This document shows positions 27,440 through 36,407 of a stretch of 64,000 nt of DNA, one piece after another (the stretch's first letter is position 1; every line of letters begins with the position of its first letter). A model generated the notes under the pieces. It did no database searches. It had not been told where the DNA came from and worked only from the letters and a program-made list of their open reading frames with translations. Origin of the DNA: Acidobacteria bacterium UBA2990. GTDB lineage: Bacteria; Acidobacteriota; Vicinamibacteria; Vicinamibacterales; UBA8438. Position numbers and translations under genes: made by a program. The stretch is taken from assembly GCA_002347025.1 (NCBI GenBank), contig DEAE01000024.1, forward strand, positions 481,442 to 545,441, given 5' to 3'.

Positions 27440-29137
27440 TTAGTCTGGCATTAAAGCGAAGGTCCACATTGAACCTCCTGTTGGAATTTGTCCCCTTGCA
27501 TATCGGTTGGCAAGGCCACCGCCAAGACCGGACGCTACACTTATATACTGTTGTCCCTTGTGGGTATAGGTGATTGCGGTTGAATTGACACTGGAGCCCG
27601 TCTTAAATTGCCACAGCGTTTCGCCGGTGTCTTCGTCGAGCCCGATAAATTCACCCGTCAGTTTCCCAGTAAACACTAAGCCCCCAGCTGTTGCAAGCAT
27701 CCCTGCGGAACTTGGGAAATCAGTCAACGGGATCTCCCACTGTTTTTCACCAGTGAGGGGGTTGATAGCGACGAAATGACCGAGTAAGTCCCCGGGTTTG
27801 ACCTCTGGGAACCTGTTGTTCACTCCGGTCGAATTAGCGCCGATGACCTGTTCTCTTGGGGGGGCGAGCTGCTGGATGCGGGGTACGTTCCAGCTACTGG
27901 TATAGACCAAGCCGGTATTTGGATTGAAAGCGATTGGCACAGCATTAGAACCGCGAGATGGCCAGATGGAGACTTCGCGACCCTCGAGGAATTGCGTATA
28001 GAGGTTGGTCAAGACAGGTCGGCCGGTATCAAGGTCAATGTGTGTAGCCCAATTGACTCGAACATAGGGGTGGGCTGCGATGAAGCTGCAATCAGTGCGA
28101 TCGAGCACGTACAGAAAACCGTTCTTGTTGGCTTGGATCATCACCTTCCTAGACTCGCCATTGACTTCAATATCAGCGAGGACATTCTCGTCGGTGCCGT
28201 CCACGTCGTAAACGTCGTTCGGTGTGTACTGATAATGACAAGCGATTTCTCCAGTCTTTGGTCTGACGGCAATCACACTTGAAGTAAAGAGGCTGTCTAA
28301 GGCGCCGCGCGGCCTAGGGTCGTACGGTTCTGCATTACCAGTGCCCCAATAGACGAGGTCGAGTTCAGGGTCGTAGGCGCCAGAACGCCAGGTGGGACCG
28401 CCTCCATACATCCAGGCGTTGCTGTCTATTGGCCACGTTTCTGCACCGGGTTCGCCGGGTGCTGGGATGGTGTAGCGGCGCCATAACTTGGTCCCGGTGT
28501 CTGGGTCCCAACCGTCAAGGAATCCTCGGGTGGTGGACTCCCCACCTGCCATGCCTGAAATGAGTACGCCATTTGCTATCACAGGTGCGCCTGTTGCGTA
28601 GTAACCCTCACGCCCGTCGGCGAACTTCTGGTTCCAGATCTCTTCCCCGGTCTCCATGTCGAGGGCAAGCACATGGTTATCGACAGTGACCCGGAATAAT
28701 TTTCCCTCGTAGATTGTGGCTGCACCTCGATTAAAGGCAGATCGTCTGGTCTCAGGCTCTAGTTGTACAGGGGTACGCCATACTTGCCTGCCGGTTTCTA
28801 CATCTATTGCGAATGTCCATTTTCCGTTAATGACATACATGACACCGTTATACACAACCGGAGCTGCTAGTTCTCCCAAGTCATTCATCAGGCTCGCATT
28901 CCAGATGGGAACCAATCGCCTTACGTTTGACCGGGTAATCTGATCCAATGGACTGTAGCTTTGTCTGTGGTATCCCATGCTTTGGGTCAGCACGGATTCT
29001 GGTGTATTGCCGTCGTTGACGAGTTCGGCCGTGGTCTGGCCGGTGCTAGGTGCTGACCACAAAGCAAGCAGGATTACACCTCTACAGGTGTTTCGTAGCA
29101 TGCCGAGCTGAGCGGGTCGTTGAATCCCCATGTTCAT
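27440..29137 (-). CDS. Exported PQQ-dependent dehydrogenase (quinoprotein, beta-propeller)
   Basis: A 565-aa periplasmic quinoprotein related to PQQ alcohol dehydrogenases. After a signal peptide (to about residue 34, STGQ) it has the N-terminal SYSPLDQITRSNVRRL motif and repeated tryptophan-docking blades (TGRQVWR, TGEEIWN, TGTKLWR, TGEKQWE, TGETLWQFKTGS). The PQQ/Ca segment has Glu in GGESTTRGFLDGWD, and the probable catalytic Asp lies in TPNDVYDVDGTDENVL. The adjacent Cys-Cys disulfide of methanol dehydrogenases is not seen and there is no haem motif, so a separate cytochrome must accept electrons. Substrate unknown. Confidence 0.88.
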   Translation of the reverse strand: MNMGIQRPAQLGMLRNTCRGVILLALWSAPSTGQTTAELVNDGNTPESVLTQSMGYHRQSYSPLDQITRSNVRRLVPIWNASLMNDLGELAAPVVYNGVMYVINGKWTFAIDVETGRQVWRTPVQLEPETRRSAFNRGAATIYEGKLFRVTVDNHVLALDMETGEEIWNQKFADGREGYYATGAPVIANGVLISGMAGGESTTRGFLDGWDPDTGTKLWRRYTIPAPGEPGAETWPIDSNAWMYGGGPTWRSGAYDPELDLVYWGTGNAEPYDPRPRGALDSLFTSSVIAVRPKTGEIACHYQYTPNDVYDVDGTDENVLADIEVNGESRKVMIQANKNGFLYVLDRTDCSFIAAHPYVRVNWATHIDLDTGRPVLTNLYTQFLEGREVSIWPSRGSNAVPIAFNPNTGLVYTSSWNVPRIQQLAPPREQVIGANSTGVNNRFPEVKPGDLLGHFVAINPLTGEKQWEIPLTDFPSSAGMLATAGGLVFTGKLTGEFIGLDEDTGETLWQFKTGSSVNSTAITYTHKGQQYISVASGLGGGLANRYARGQIPTGGSMWTFALMPD

Positions 29138-29369
29138 CCCCTTAGGAAGGCCGCCAAACAGTCGCTCCCATGATATAGGGTCATGGTGATTCGAGAAAGT
29201 GGGAATGAGTCATGGGGCTGCAAAATATCCTGTTTCCTGTCTCGATATAAGGTCCACGGGTGCCACTCTTGCTATTGCTCGACGAAGGTGGAGGCATTCG
29301 AGGTAGTGTCAAGAACTGAAAAATGCTTGCCTTAGAATCACGATACGGTCAACATCAGCCGTTAGTGGT

Positions 29370-29939
29370 ATGAAAGTAACCCTGAGTAGTAGTCCCGCTT
29401 GGTTTAGGTTGGGTAGCGTCGCCTTGTTCCTCTTGGCTGCCGTCGGTTCAAGGGTAGCGGCCCAGTCTGCACAATTGGCCCCTGCCGACGAAGTAGCATT
29501 GCGGAGGCTTATCCCGAAGGCAGATCACTTCGAACTAGTTGAAACGGGGCTTCGACACTTCCGGGCTTACTCATCTGGTCTCAACCCAGATGGCAGGATG
29601 GAGGTGGTCGGTTTAGCGTTCTTTACGACAGACCTTACGCCTCGTATCTATGCCTACAAGGGGCGGATCACGACCTTGGTAGCTTTGGATATCGGTGGTA
29701 CCTTGGTGGGAGTTCGGGTTGTCCATCACTATGAGCCGTTCGGTTATTTCTCTATTGATCGGCCGGAATTTTCGGAACAGTTCCTAGGGAAAAGCATCCT
29801 TGATCCGCTCGAAGTGGGTGAAGACGTCGACGCTGTGTCTCGCGCGACAATCACAGTGGAAGCGGCGACTCGCGCCATACGCCAGGGTGCCAGGCAGCTA
29901 GTGCGCGAGTTTTTAGCTGAACAGACTACTGAACCCTGA
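29370..29939 (+). CDS. Exported FMN-binding domain protein (NosR/RnfG-like)
   Basis: A 189-aa protein with a signal peptide (about residues 1-31, ending VAAQ) and an FMN-binding domain. DAVSRATIT near the C-terminus is the expected site for covalent FMN attachment by ApbE, again with Arg in place of Gly. It is paralogous to the protein at 16853. The next gene, 49 nt downstream on the same strand, encodes a membrane 4Fe-4S protein. Together they match the two halves of NosR-type proteins (periplasmic FMN domain plus membrane polyferredoxin), here as separate genes. Confidence 0.87.
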   Translation: MKVTLSSSPAWFRLGSVALFLLAAVGSRVAAQSAQLAPADEVALRRLIPKADHFELVETGLRHFRAYSSGLNPDGRMEVVGLAFFTTDLTPRIYAYKGRITTLVALDIGGTLVGVRVVHHYEPFGYFSIDRPEFSEQFLGKSILDPLEVGEDVDAVSRATITVEAATRAIRQGARQLVREFLAEQTTEP

Positions 29940-29988
29940 ATCTCTTTGTGGTTATTTCCTCGGGTTCTTTCACGGAGTTTTCCTTCTA

Positions 29989-30981
29989 ATGAATCAGACC
30001 GCCCGTCGCAGGATAGCGGTAATCGTCTTATCTGGAATACTTTTACTTGATGGTGTGACGTTGATGAGTGCTGCTGCGCAATCGGTTCAGTCCGATCCGA
30101 AACCGCTATCACTCGACGATCTTTCGGCTCTCGACGCGCTGATTGAGGAGGAGACTGATGAGGCTGTCGGGAGTATTGATGAAGGCGCACTCCTTGATGT
30201 TGCCCTACTGGCACTGGTGTTATGTTTTGCCATTGTCAGCTTCTTGAAGAAGAGCGACAAACTCAAGGTGGTTAGTCTGGTCTTGTCGGTCGGCTATCTT
30301 GGTTTTGTCAAGGCCAGTCTCGTGTCCGTTGTGGATGTCTTTGGTGCACTGCGATGGAGTCTGCCTGGCTTTCAAGACGGTCAGGCCTACTATCTGCTGA
30401 TTCTCTTTACATTGATTTCCACGGTGTTCTGGGGACGTCTCTATTGCGGTCGTATTTGTGCATTCGGGGCGATGACTCAACTTCTGGATCGCGTCGTGCC
30501 TTCTCGGTTTCGCGTTGAACCGCCAACTTGGTTGGACGAGAGACTCGCGAAGCTCAAGTATGTCTTGCTTGGGGGAGCCGTGACCTACTTCATGGCCACT
30601 GGCGACACGTTGGTCTATCGCTACATAGAGCCCTTCTGGATGTTCACACTGAATGGGAATGCCGTGATGTGGACCTTGTTGACCATCCTCCTGCTAGCGA
30701 CCATCTTTGTGCGTAATCTTTATTGTCGGTATTTGTGTTCTGTCGGTGCTGGCTTGGGCCTACTATCCAAACTCACCATCTTCCGCATCAAGCGCTGGTC
30801 AGAATGCAGCACATGCAAGCTGTGTGAAAAAACCTGTGAGTGGGGCGCAATTAGAGGTCCAGAGATCATCATGACCGAATGTGTCCGCTGCGATGATTGT
30901 GAACGGCTGTATGCTGATGAGGCTCGATGTCCGCACTGGCTTATCAAGAAACGGGTCGAAAGTCGGACCGGTCAGGTGTGA
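29989..30981 (+). CDS. Membrane-bound 4Fe-4S ferredoxin protein (NosR/NapH-like)
   Basis: A 330-aa integral membrane protein with a signal-like N-terminus, then about five further transmembrane segments (roughly residues 66-84, 92-110, 130-150, 185-205, 224-245). Two CxxxCx-P-like motifs, YCGRICAFGA and YCRYLCSVGA, sit at membrane boundaries as in NosR and NapH. Cytoplasmic cysteine groups CSTCKLCEKTC and CVRCDDC near the C-terminus should bind [4Fe-4S] clusters; the second group lacks the normal final CP and is shorter than usual. It follows the FMN-binding gene by 49 nt. I infer an electron path from cytoplasmic donors to periplasmic FMN. Confidence 0.85.
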   Translation: MNQTARRRIAVIVLSGILLLDGVTLMSAAAQSVQSDPKPLSLDDLSALDALIEEETDEAVGSIDEGALLDVALLALVLCFAIVSFLKKSDKLKVVSLVLSVGYLGFVKASLVSVVDVFGALRWSLPGFQDGQAYYLLILFTLISTVFWGRLYCGRICAFGAMTQLLDRVVPSRFRVEPPTWLDERLAKLKYVLLGGAVTYFMATGDTLVYRYIEPFWMFTLNGNAVMWTLLTILLLATIFVRNLYCRYLCSVGAGLGLLSKLTIFRIKRWSECSTCKLCEKTCEWGAIRGPEIIMTECVRCDDCERLYADEARCPHWLIKKRVESRTGQV

Positions 30982-31046
30982 CCGCCTCCAAGCCTACCCT
31001 GCGCTCTAGGCCTCTGCGTTACTGTGTAGCCACTGTGGTTCCTTGG

Positions 31047-32396
31047 TTAGGTGCTTTGCCGGGGATTGGGTGTCGCTTGTACCGCTTTTAGGCCTACCCA
31101 AAGCGCGCTACCCAACAGCAGGGAGATGATCAGCCAGCCCATGGCCCCGGTTAACATCGCACGGCTGAAGGTAGCCCATGTGATGGAGAATTGGTTGAGT
31201 ACCTCCCAGCGCTCCGTCATCCAGTGCCAGCTGGTGTGAGCTACGAGTGCCGAAAGCAAGATGGTGCCAGTACGCTCGGTCACTACAAATCGGAACAACA
31301 CACCGAGAGTCGGGACCAGTAACACCAGAACGAGAAGTTGACCTAGTTCAACGCCGATGTTGAATGAGAGGAGTGATGTGAGCAAATGGGACCCGGCGAA
31401 TTGTAGGGTTTCCCGGAGAGCGAACGAGAAACCAAATCCGTGAATGAGTCCGAACACAAAGGTGATAGTCCATCGACGTTGGACATTGGCACCGACGATA
31501 TTCTCGAGTGCCATGTAGACGATCGAAATCGCGATCAACGTTTCTACGAGTGGCGGAAACCACAGTGCTTCTGGTGCAAGGTTATAGGCTGATGCAATCA
31601 GAGTGACCGAGTGGGCCACCGTGAAGGCTGTGACAATGACAGCTAGGGCCCGAAACCGTCTGAAAGGGATGACTAGGCAAGCCAGGAACAACAGATGGTC
31701 GGTGCCGTCGAGAATGTGCTCGAAACCCATCGCTACAAATCTGAAGGCTGCTTGGTGCCATCGGGGGTCGAGTCGGACCAGCCCTGGGTCTCCTCGGAGG
31801 TCAAAAGCGCGCTCGGGACCGTTGGGTGGCAGGAAGCGCAATACAGTGACCACCCGAAGTCCCATTCGCTCCAGACTGGGTCGGATTGAAAATTCTGATT
31901 GATCGGATTCGATTTGATAGTCAAACAGGACGTCAAGCATGGCTTGCTGCCATACGATCTGCGTTGTTGCAGGGAGTAGTGGTCCCTGCACGTGTGCTAG
32001 GGCAGTCTCATAGGTTTCGAACGAACGATTCGATGGTAGCGAAACTTTGATGGCGGTGATGGAAGGCTCTGATAGCTGTGTGTCGTCCTCAAGAATTTGG
32101 ACCTCCTGTCCCATCCAGATCATCGCGGCATCGGTGAATTCGTCTCGTTCGCGAGCACGTTCGAAGTTCAGATAGCCAGGTCCGTAGGTTGGGAAAACCA
32201 TATCCGAGAGAGCCTCTAGTGGAACTCGGACGAGAAATCGCAGTCGCTGTCCTTCAGGTTTGACGAACGCTTGTACAGTGACGTCCCCGGGAATATCGTG
32301 TGCAGGTAGCGTCCCTTGGAATGTCAGGATCAAGCTAGTGACCAGTAGAATCAGCAAGGACGGGCTAGCTAGGCGGAAGTGTCGATGGAAGGTCAT
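31047..32396 (-). CDS. HupE/UreJ-family membrane protein
   Basis: A 449-aa protein with a signal sequence, a roughly 200-residue extracytoplasmic beta-rich region, and a C-terminal HupE/UreJ-type membrane domain of about six helices that begins at GFEHILDGTDHLLFL and includes FGLIHGFGFSFAL. The H-x-x-D-G-x-D-H and H-G-x-G-F motifs resemble metal-transport sites of HupE, a nickel or cobalt permease family. The ATG at 32396 is preferred (AGGA 8 nt upstream) over ATG 32450, because the signal peptide starts there. No hydrogenase or urease gene is near; the encoded LarA-like protein at 58103 is a nickel enzyme but lies 26 kb away. Confidence 0.85.
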   Translation of the reverse strand: MTFHRHFRLASPSLLILLVTSLILTFQGTLPAHDIPGDVTVQAFVKPEGQRLRFLVRVPLEALSDMVFPTYGPGYLNFERARERDEFTDAAMIWMGQEVQILEDDTQLSEPSITAIKVSLPSNRSFETYETALAHVQGPLLPATTQIVWQQAMLDVLFDYQIESDQSEFSIRPSLERMGLRVVTVLRFLPPNGPERAFDLRGDPGLVRLDPRWHQAAFRFVAMGFEHILDGTDHLLFLACLVIPFRRFRALAVIVTAFTVAHSVTLIASAYNLAPEALWFPPLVETLIAISIVYMALENIVGANVQRRWTITFVFGLIHGFGFSFALRETLQFAGSHLLTSLLSFNIGVELGQLLVLVLLVPTLGVLFRFVVTERTGTILLSALVAHTSWHWMTERWEVLNQFSITWATFSRAMLTGAMGWLIISLLLGSALWVGLKAVQATPNPRQST

Positions 32397-32505
32397 GGGT
32401 GGAGTCCTAGACGGTGTAGTGACGAAAATCGGCCCAAAATTTAACGACAAGCGGCCTGTCGTGATGAGGGTTGGCGCTCTAACTTTTTGATATTACTTGA
32501 AAATA

Positions 32506-32536
32506 TTGCACAACGTCCGAGATTTAAAAGTATACT
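32506..32536 (+). promoter_or_regulatory. Candidate promoter for the NHL propeller gene
   Basis: TTGCAC (32506-32511) and TATACT (32531-32536) are separated by 19 nt in an AT-rich stretch about 75 nt before the start of the NHL gene. The -10 is good, but the spacer is longer than ideal. Confidence 0.3.
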
Positions 32537-32608
32537 AACCCTCTTCAATATTGCGATGAAACTGTTGAATTGCAGTAATTGTGTAGTTCGGATTAAGGGA
32601 GGAAGCCG

Positions 32609-33883
32609 ATGAATCGGAAGCAGAACCTGCTCGTTGGCGCTGCGTTGGCCGCGGTTGCACTGGTCGTCGTGGGCGTGAATGGAGCCGAGGAACAGAGTGG
32701 CGCAGGTGCGCCTTTGTCGATGAACCCGAACAACGGGGTGCCGACGTTCGAGGTCGACCCACTGTTCCCTAAGAATTTGCCGAACCACTGGTTAATGGGG
32801 CCAACTATCGGTGTTGATGTCGACTCTCGTGACCACATCTGGGTGGTTCACCGAAACACTCCCGATAATTTTGTGGCTAATACCGAAATTGGACTTGCCC
32901 AAGACCCGCCACTGAGCGAGTGCTGCCAGCCGGGTCCACCCGTTCTGGAGTTTGACCAGGCAGGTAACCTCGTGCAGGCGTGGGGCGGCCCAGGTACCGA
33001 GACCGGCGATTACACTTGGCCGGCATCCAATCACGGTATTACTGTGGACGGAATGGACAATGTTTGGATTGGTGGTAACGGAGGTCCGGATTCTCATGTC
33101 GTCAAGTTTGATCGGCAAGGGAATTTCTTGCTGCAGGTTGGCCGGTCTGGTGCACGGATGACCGGTCCAGTCAGTGAGCGCACGGGGCAACCGACGCCGC
33201 AGCGCGACAGCCTGTCCAACGACAGCTTTGGCCGCGTGGCGAAGATCAGTATCGATGATGCAGCTAATGAAGCCTACTTTGCTGATGGTTACTTTAACCG
33301 CCGGATGGCAGTGGTCGACATGACAACTGGTGAAATGAAGCGGTTCTGGGGAGCTTATGGCAATGAGCCTGATGATGACCTAGATCTCGGTCGTTACAGT
33401 GAAGATGCAGAACCCGCGCAGCAGTTCCGTGGGCCCGTGCACTGCGGTGAAATTTCTAACGACGGCTTAGTTTACGTCTGTGACCGTGCAGGCGACCGCA
33501 TCCAGATCTTCCAGAAGGATGGTACCTATGTGTCGGAGCATTTTGTCGCGCCGGCTACTCTGTCGCAGGGTTCGACTTGGGACATCGACTTCTCGCATGA
33601 TGCTGAGCAACGGTGGATCTATCTTGCCGACGGTCAGAACATGAAGGTTTATATCATCGAGCGTGAGACGATGAAGACACTCACTGCGTTTGGTGATGGT
33701 GGGCGTCAGCCTGGTATGTTCTTCGCGGTGCACAGCGTTGCGGTTGATTCAAAGGGCAATCTTTACACCACGGAAACCTATGAGGGTTCCCGGTTGCAGA
33801 AGTTCACGTTTAAAGGCTATGCCCCGGTTCCAGAGGGTGCGGAAGGCGAGAACAGCCAGGGTGTCCTCTGGCCAACGAACTAG
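32609..33883 (+). CDS. Exported NHL-type six-bladed beta-propeller protein (peptidyl-amidating-lyase-like)
   Basis: A 424-aa protein with a signal peptide (about residues 1-25) and NHL-type blades: LEFDQAGNLVQAWGG, HGITVDGMDNVWIGG, VVKFDRQGNFLLQVG and VAVDSKGNLYTTETYEGSRLQKF. The overall pattern resembles the peptidyl-alpha-hydroxyglycine alpha-amidating lyase fold, often found in environmental bacteria as secreted propellers of unknown substrate. A good ribosome binding site (GGGAGGAAG) precedes the ATG. It is followed by hairpins and a cytochrome c' -like gene. Confidence 0.82.
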   Translation: MNRKQNLLVGAALAAVALVVVGVNGAEEQSGAGAPLSMNPNNGVPTFEVDPLFPKNLPNHWLMGPTIGVDVDSRDHIWVVHRNTPDNFVANTEIGLAQDPPLSECCQPGPPVLEFDQAGNLVQAWGGPGTETGDYTWPASNHGITVDGMDNVWIGGNGGPDSHVVKFDRQGNFLLQVGRSGARMTGPVSERTGQPTPQRDSLSNDSFGRVAKISIDDAANEAYFADGYFNRRMAVVDMTTGEMKRFWGAYGNEPDDDLDLGRYSEDAEPAQQFRGPVHCGEISNDGLVYVCDRAGDRIQIFQKDGTYVSEHFVAPATLSQGSTWDIDFSHDAEQRWIYLADGQNMKVYIIERETMKTLTAFGDGGRQPGMFFAVHSVAVDSKGNLYTTETYEGSRLQKFTFKGYAPVPEGAEGENSQGVLWPTN

Positions 33884-33980
33884 TTTCGGGTATGGTGAGC
33901 TGGCACAAAATATGTGCCATATGCAGCTTGGGCTAAAGTGAGGGTGCTTTCACGCACCTCTTTGGTTCTAGGATTAGGTA

Positions 33981-34012
33981 GGCCGGCCTGCCGCATGCGC
34001 GGTGGGCCGGCC
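33981..34012 (+). terminator. GC-rich hairpin downstream of the NHL propeller gene
   Basis: Arms GGCCGGCCTGCCGC (33981-33994) and GCGGTGGGCCGGCC (33999-34012) form a 14-bp stem with two G-T pairs and loop ATGC. No clean T-tract follows, so termination is plausible but not typical. A smaller hairpin GGTGC/GCACC lies 40 nt upstream. Confidence 0.5.
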
Positions 34013-34034
34013 GTTCGCTTATTGGGAGGGTGAA

Positions 34035-34487
34035 ATGAATCCTGTTTCTCTTGGGTGGTGTTTCCGTTTACTGGGTTTTAGCCTGGGTCTGGTTGGATTG
34101 ATAGGTAGTGGTTCGATTGTTGAGGCTCAAGAACCGCTCACTGAGGAAGAGCTAAGCCCACTTATGACGGAAGTTCGGTTCATCGTTCAGGATGCGGAAC
34201 TCCATATTGACGCGCGTTACTGGCCTGATCTTGGGGAGGACCTCGACAAGTTATTCCCGATGTTCAGGCGTGTCGAGGCCTTTTGGGAGGCTCGTGGAAC
34301 AGAGAGTGCAGTCGGCTTTACTCAGGAAGCAATTGAAGCACTTCGGGAGATTGGCGCGGCTGGCATTGCTATGGAGCAAGGGCCGGCCCGAGCTGGCATT
34401 CGGTCGCTCAGAGCGGTCTGCCAATCCTGTCATGAGGCCCACAGGGAAGAGGAGGGTGATGGTTACAGGATCAAGGCGGGTTCGTAG
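34035..34487 (+). CDS. Exported cytochrome c'-like (class II) cytochrome
   Basis: A 150-aa protein with a signal peptide (to about residue 31, VEAQ), a helical body, and a single haem c motif C129-Q-S-C132-H133 close to the C-terminus. A haem site at the end of a four-helix bundle is the hallmark of class II cytochromes c. GGGAGG precedes the ATG at 34035. The 3' end may overlap the following serine hydrolase gene if that starts at 34459. Likely role: periplasmic electron transfer or gas-ligand binding. Confidence 0.8.
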   Translation: MNPVSLGWCFRLLGFSLGLVGLIGSGSIVEAQEPLTEEELSPLMTEVRFIVQDAELHIDARYWPDLGEDLDKLFPMFRRVEAFWEARGTESAVGFTQEAIEALREIGAAGIAMEQGPARAGIRSLRAVCQSCHEAHREEEGDGYRIKAGS

Positions 34488-34545
34488 TACCGCTCGAGCA
34501 GGCCGGCTTGTAGTTGCGACTTGGCGCAGGGCCCAGAGATGGCAA

Positions 34546-35841
34546 ATGCGTAGTTCTTTGACCTTATGCTTGGTGTTGGTGAGTCCTGGGATTTTTGCTC
34601 AGGACTTACCGACCGCCCCTGCGAGTCAATTGGGTTTGGCTCAAGAACGTCTTGACCGCATAGTGGGCTTGGTAGAAGAGGCGGTGGAGCGAGGGGAGGT
34701 CGCAGGTGCGGTCACTCTGGTTGCCCGGTTTGGACGGGTTGGACACCTTGAGGCGGTTGGTTGGCGCGACACGAGCCAGGGCGCGCCGATGGAAGCCGGT
34801 ACGCTGTTCCGCATCGCATCGATGACGAAGGCGGTTACTAGCGTGGCGGTCATGCAGTTATATGAGTCTGGAGCTTTGCTCCTGAGTGATCCGGTGTCTC
34901 TTTATCTCCCGGAGTTCTCAGATATGCAGGTGCTTGTTCCAGCAGGACCCGGACAAGATGGGGCTGGTTACAGACTTGAGCCAGCGAGCCGCCCGATAAC
35001 CATTCGGCACTTGTTGACCCACACTTCTGGTCTGAGTTACCGGTTTCTCGCTCCTTTGCACCTGGCGTCCTACTACCTTGAAGCGGATATTTCGGATGGT
35101 CTGAGTCAGACTGATGGCACGGTAGGGGATATGGTGAGCCGATTGGCTGAGTTACCTCTCCTGCATCAACCTGGTGAAAATTTCACATATAGCCTAGGCG
35201 TCGATGTGCTGGGTCGAGTGGTTGAGGTGGTTACAGGGTTGAATTTAGCTGACTACATGGCGACCAAGATTTTTGAGCCACTTGGCATGGTGGACACAGC
35301 GTTTTATCGGGGCCGGGATGAAGCTGAGCGCTACGCTTCGGTTTATACCCCTACCAATGGTGGGATAGGGCGTGTTTCCGATAGCCCAGTAGTTAGCCCT
35401 GACCGACGGACGATCTACTCCGCCGGTTACCCCTATGGTGAACTACAGAACTATTATTCCGGTGGGGCCGGTCTTTCTTCTACTATCTCCGACTATGCCA
35501 GGTTCTTGCTGGCCTTGTTGAACGGTGGTGAGCGAGACGGGGTTCGAATTCTTGGGGCTCGTACCGTCCAGCTTATGACTACGGATCACCTCGTCGGGCT
35601 AGGGGCACTGGACACGGGGCAGCGTTTCGGTTTGGGTTTTGCTATATCTGACGATCCCGGGTTGACTGGGGGACCGAGGTCAGAAGGCTCATTCGGGTGG
35701 CTTGGGTTTTTTAATACCGTTTACTGGGTTGATCCACAGGAACAGCTCGTCGCTATCATAATGACGCAGCTATACCCGAACAGCCAGTCTCGGTTGACGG
35801 ATAGGTTCGAGGTGGCTGTTTACAGCGCGATCATCAATTAG
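34546..35841 (+). CDS. Exported beta-lactamase-fold serine hydrolase
   Basis: A 431-aa protein of the class C beta-lactamase / esterase / D-peptidase fold. The nucleophile motif is S92-M-T-K95. Further family landmarks are HLLTHTSGLSY and GGAGLSSTISDYARF. The ATG at 34546 is chosen because a signal peptide (MRSSLTLCLVLVSPGIFAQ) begins there. The in-frame ATG 34459 has a stronger ribosome site (GAGGAG) inside the cytochrome gene and would add 29 Arg-rich residues, so the start is open. Substrate unknown; roles in cell-wall peptide or ester hydrolysis are both possible. Confidence 0.85.
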   Translation: MRSSLTLCLVLVSPGIFAQDLPTAPASQLGLAQERLDRIVGLVEEAVERGEVAGAVTLVARFGRVGHLEAVGWRDTSQGAPMEAGTLFRIASMTKAVTSVAVMQLYESGALLLSDPVSLYLPEFSDMQVLVPAGPGQDGAGYRLEPASRPITIRHLLTHTSGLSYRFLAPLHLASYYLEADISDGLSQTDGTVGDMVSRLAELPLLHQPGENFTYSLGVDVLGRVVEVVTGLNLADYMATKIFEPLGMVDTAFYRGRDEAERYASVYTPTNGGIGRVSDSPVVSPDRRTIYSAGYPYGELQNYYSGGAGLSSTISDYARFLLALLNGGERDGVRILGARTVQLMTTDHLVGLGALDTGQRFGLGFAISDDPGLTGGPRSEGSFGWLGFFNTVYWVDPQEQLVAIIMTQLYPNSQSRLTDRFEVAVYSAIIN

Positions 35842-35891
35842 AGGGAGGCCAGACAGGGGCCCCTTCCTCTGGAGTGGTTGAGAGAGGTTTC

Positions 35892-36365
35892 TTATTGGAT
35901 TCCGAGCAGTTCGATATCGAAGACTAGCAACGAATTCGGAGGGATGCCTGGGCGTCCGCGACTGCCGTAGGCCAGTTCTGATGGAATCCAGAATCTTCGC
36001 TTTTCACCGACAACCATCAGCTGCACGCCTTCTGTCCAGCCACCGATGACGCGGTTGAGAGGGAAGCTCGCAGGCTCGCCTCGGGTGACCGAGCTGTCGA
36101 ACATCGAGCCATCGGTCAGCCACCCGCTGTAGTGTACCGTTACGCTCGATGTTGCTGTTGGGTAGGCTGAGCCTGTGCCGGCTTGAAGCAGGCGGTGAGC
36201 GAGGCCGGAATCGGTCGTTTCTGCTTCGGGCGGGACTGCTGCTACGTCATCTGGAGCGGGCAGGCTTTGCGCAGCGGCTGATGCCGCGAATGCTATTAGG
36301 GAAAAGGCGATAACCCCGAGCTCGGGTGTGATAGATCTAATCAATGTCATCATGGAAACAATCAT
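35892..36365 (-). CDS. Exported FKBP-type peptidyl-prolyl cis-trans isomerase
   Basis: A 157-aa protein with a signal peptide (to about residue 33) and a complete FKBP domain in the C-terminal 100 residues: VHYSGWLTDGSMFDSS, FPLNRVIGGWTEGVQLM, GEKRRFWIPSELAYG and IPPNSLLVFDIELL. It should catalyse proline isomerisation during folding of periplasmic proteins. Alternative starts a few codons downstream (36353, 36350) exist. It is divergent from the quinoprotein-like gene at 36408. Confidence 0.93.
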   Translation of the reverse strand: MIVSMMTLIRSITPELGVIAFSLIAFAASAAAQSLPAPDDVAAVPPEAETTDSGLAHRLLQAGTGSAYPTATSSVTVHYSGWLTDGSMFDSSVTRGEPASFPLNRVIGGWTEGVQLMVVGEKRRFWIPSELAYGSRGRPGIPPNSLLVFDIELLGIQ

Positions 36366-36407
36366 ATCTCACAGTGGATGTTTCAGGTGGTTGGAGGTTG
36401 GGGATTA

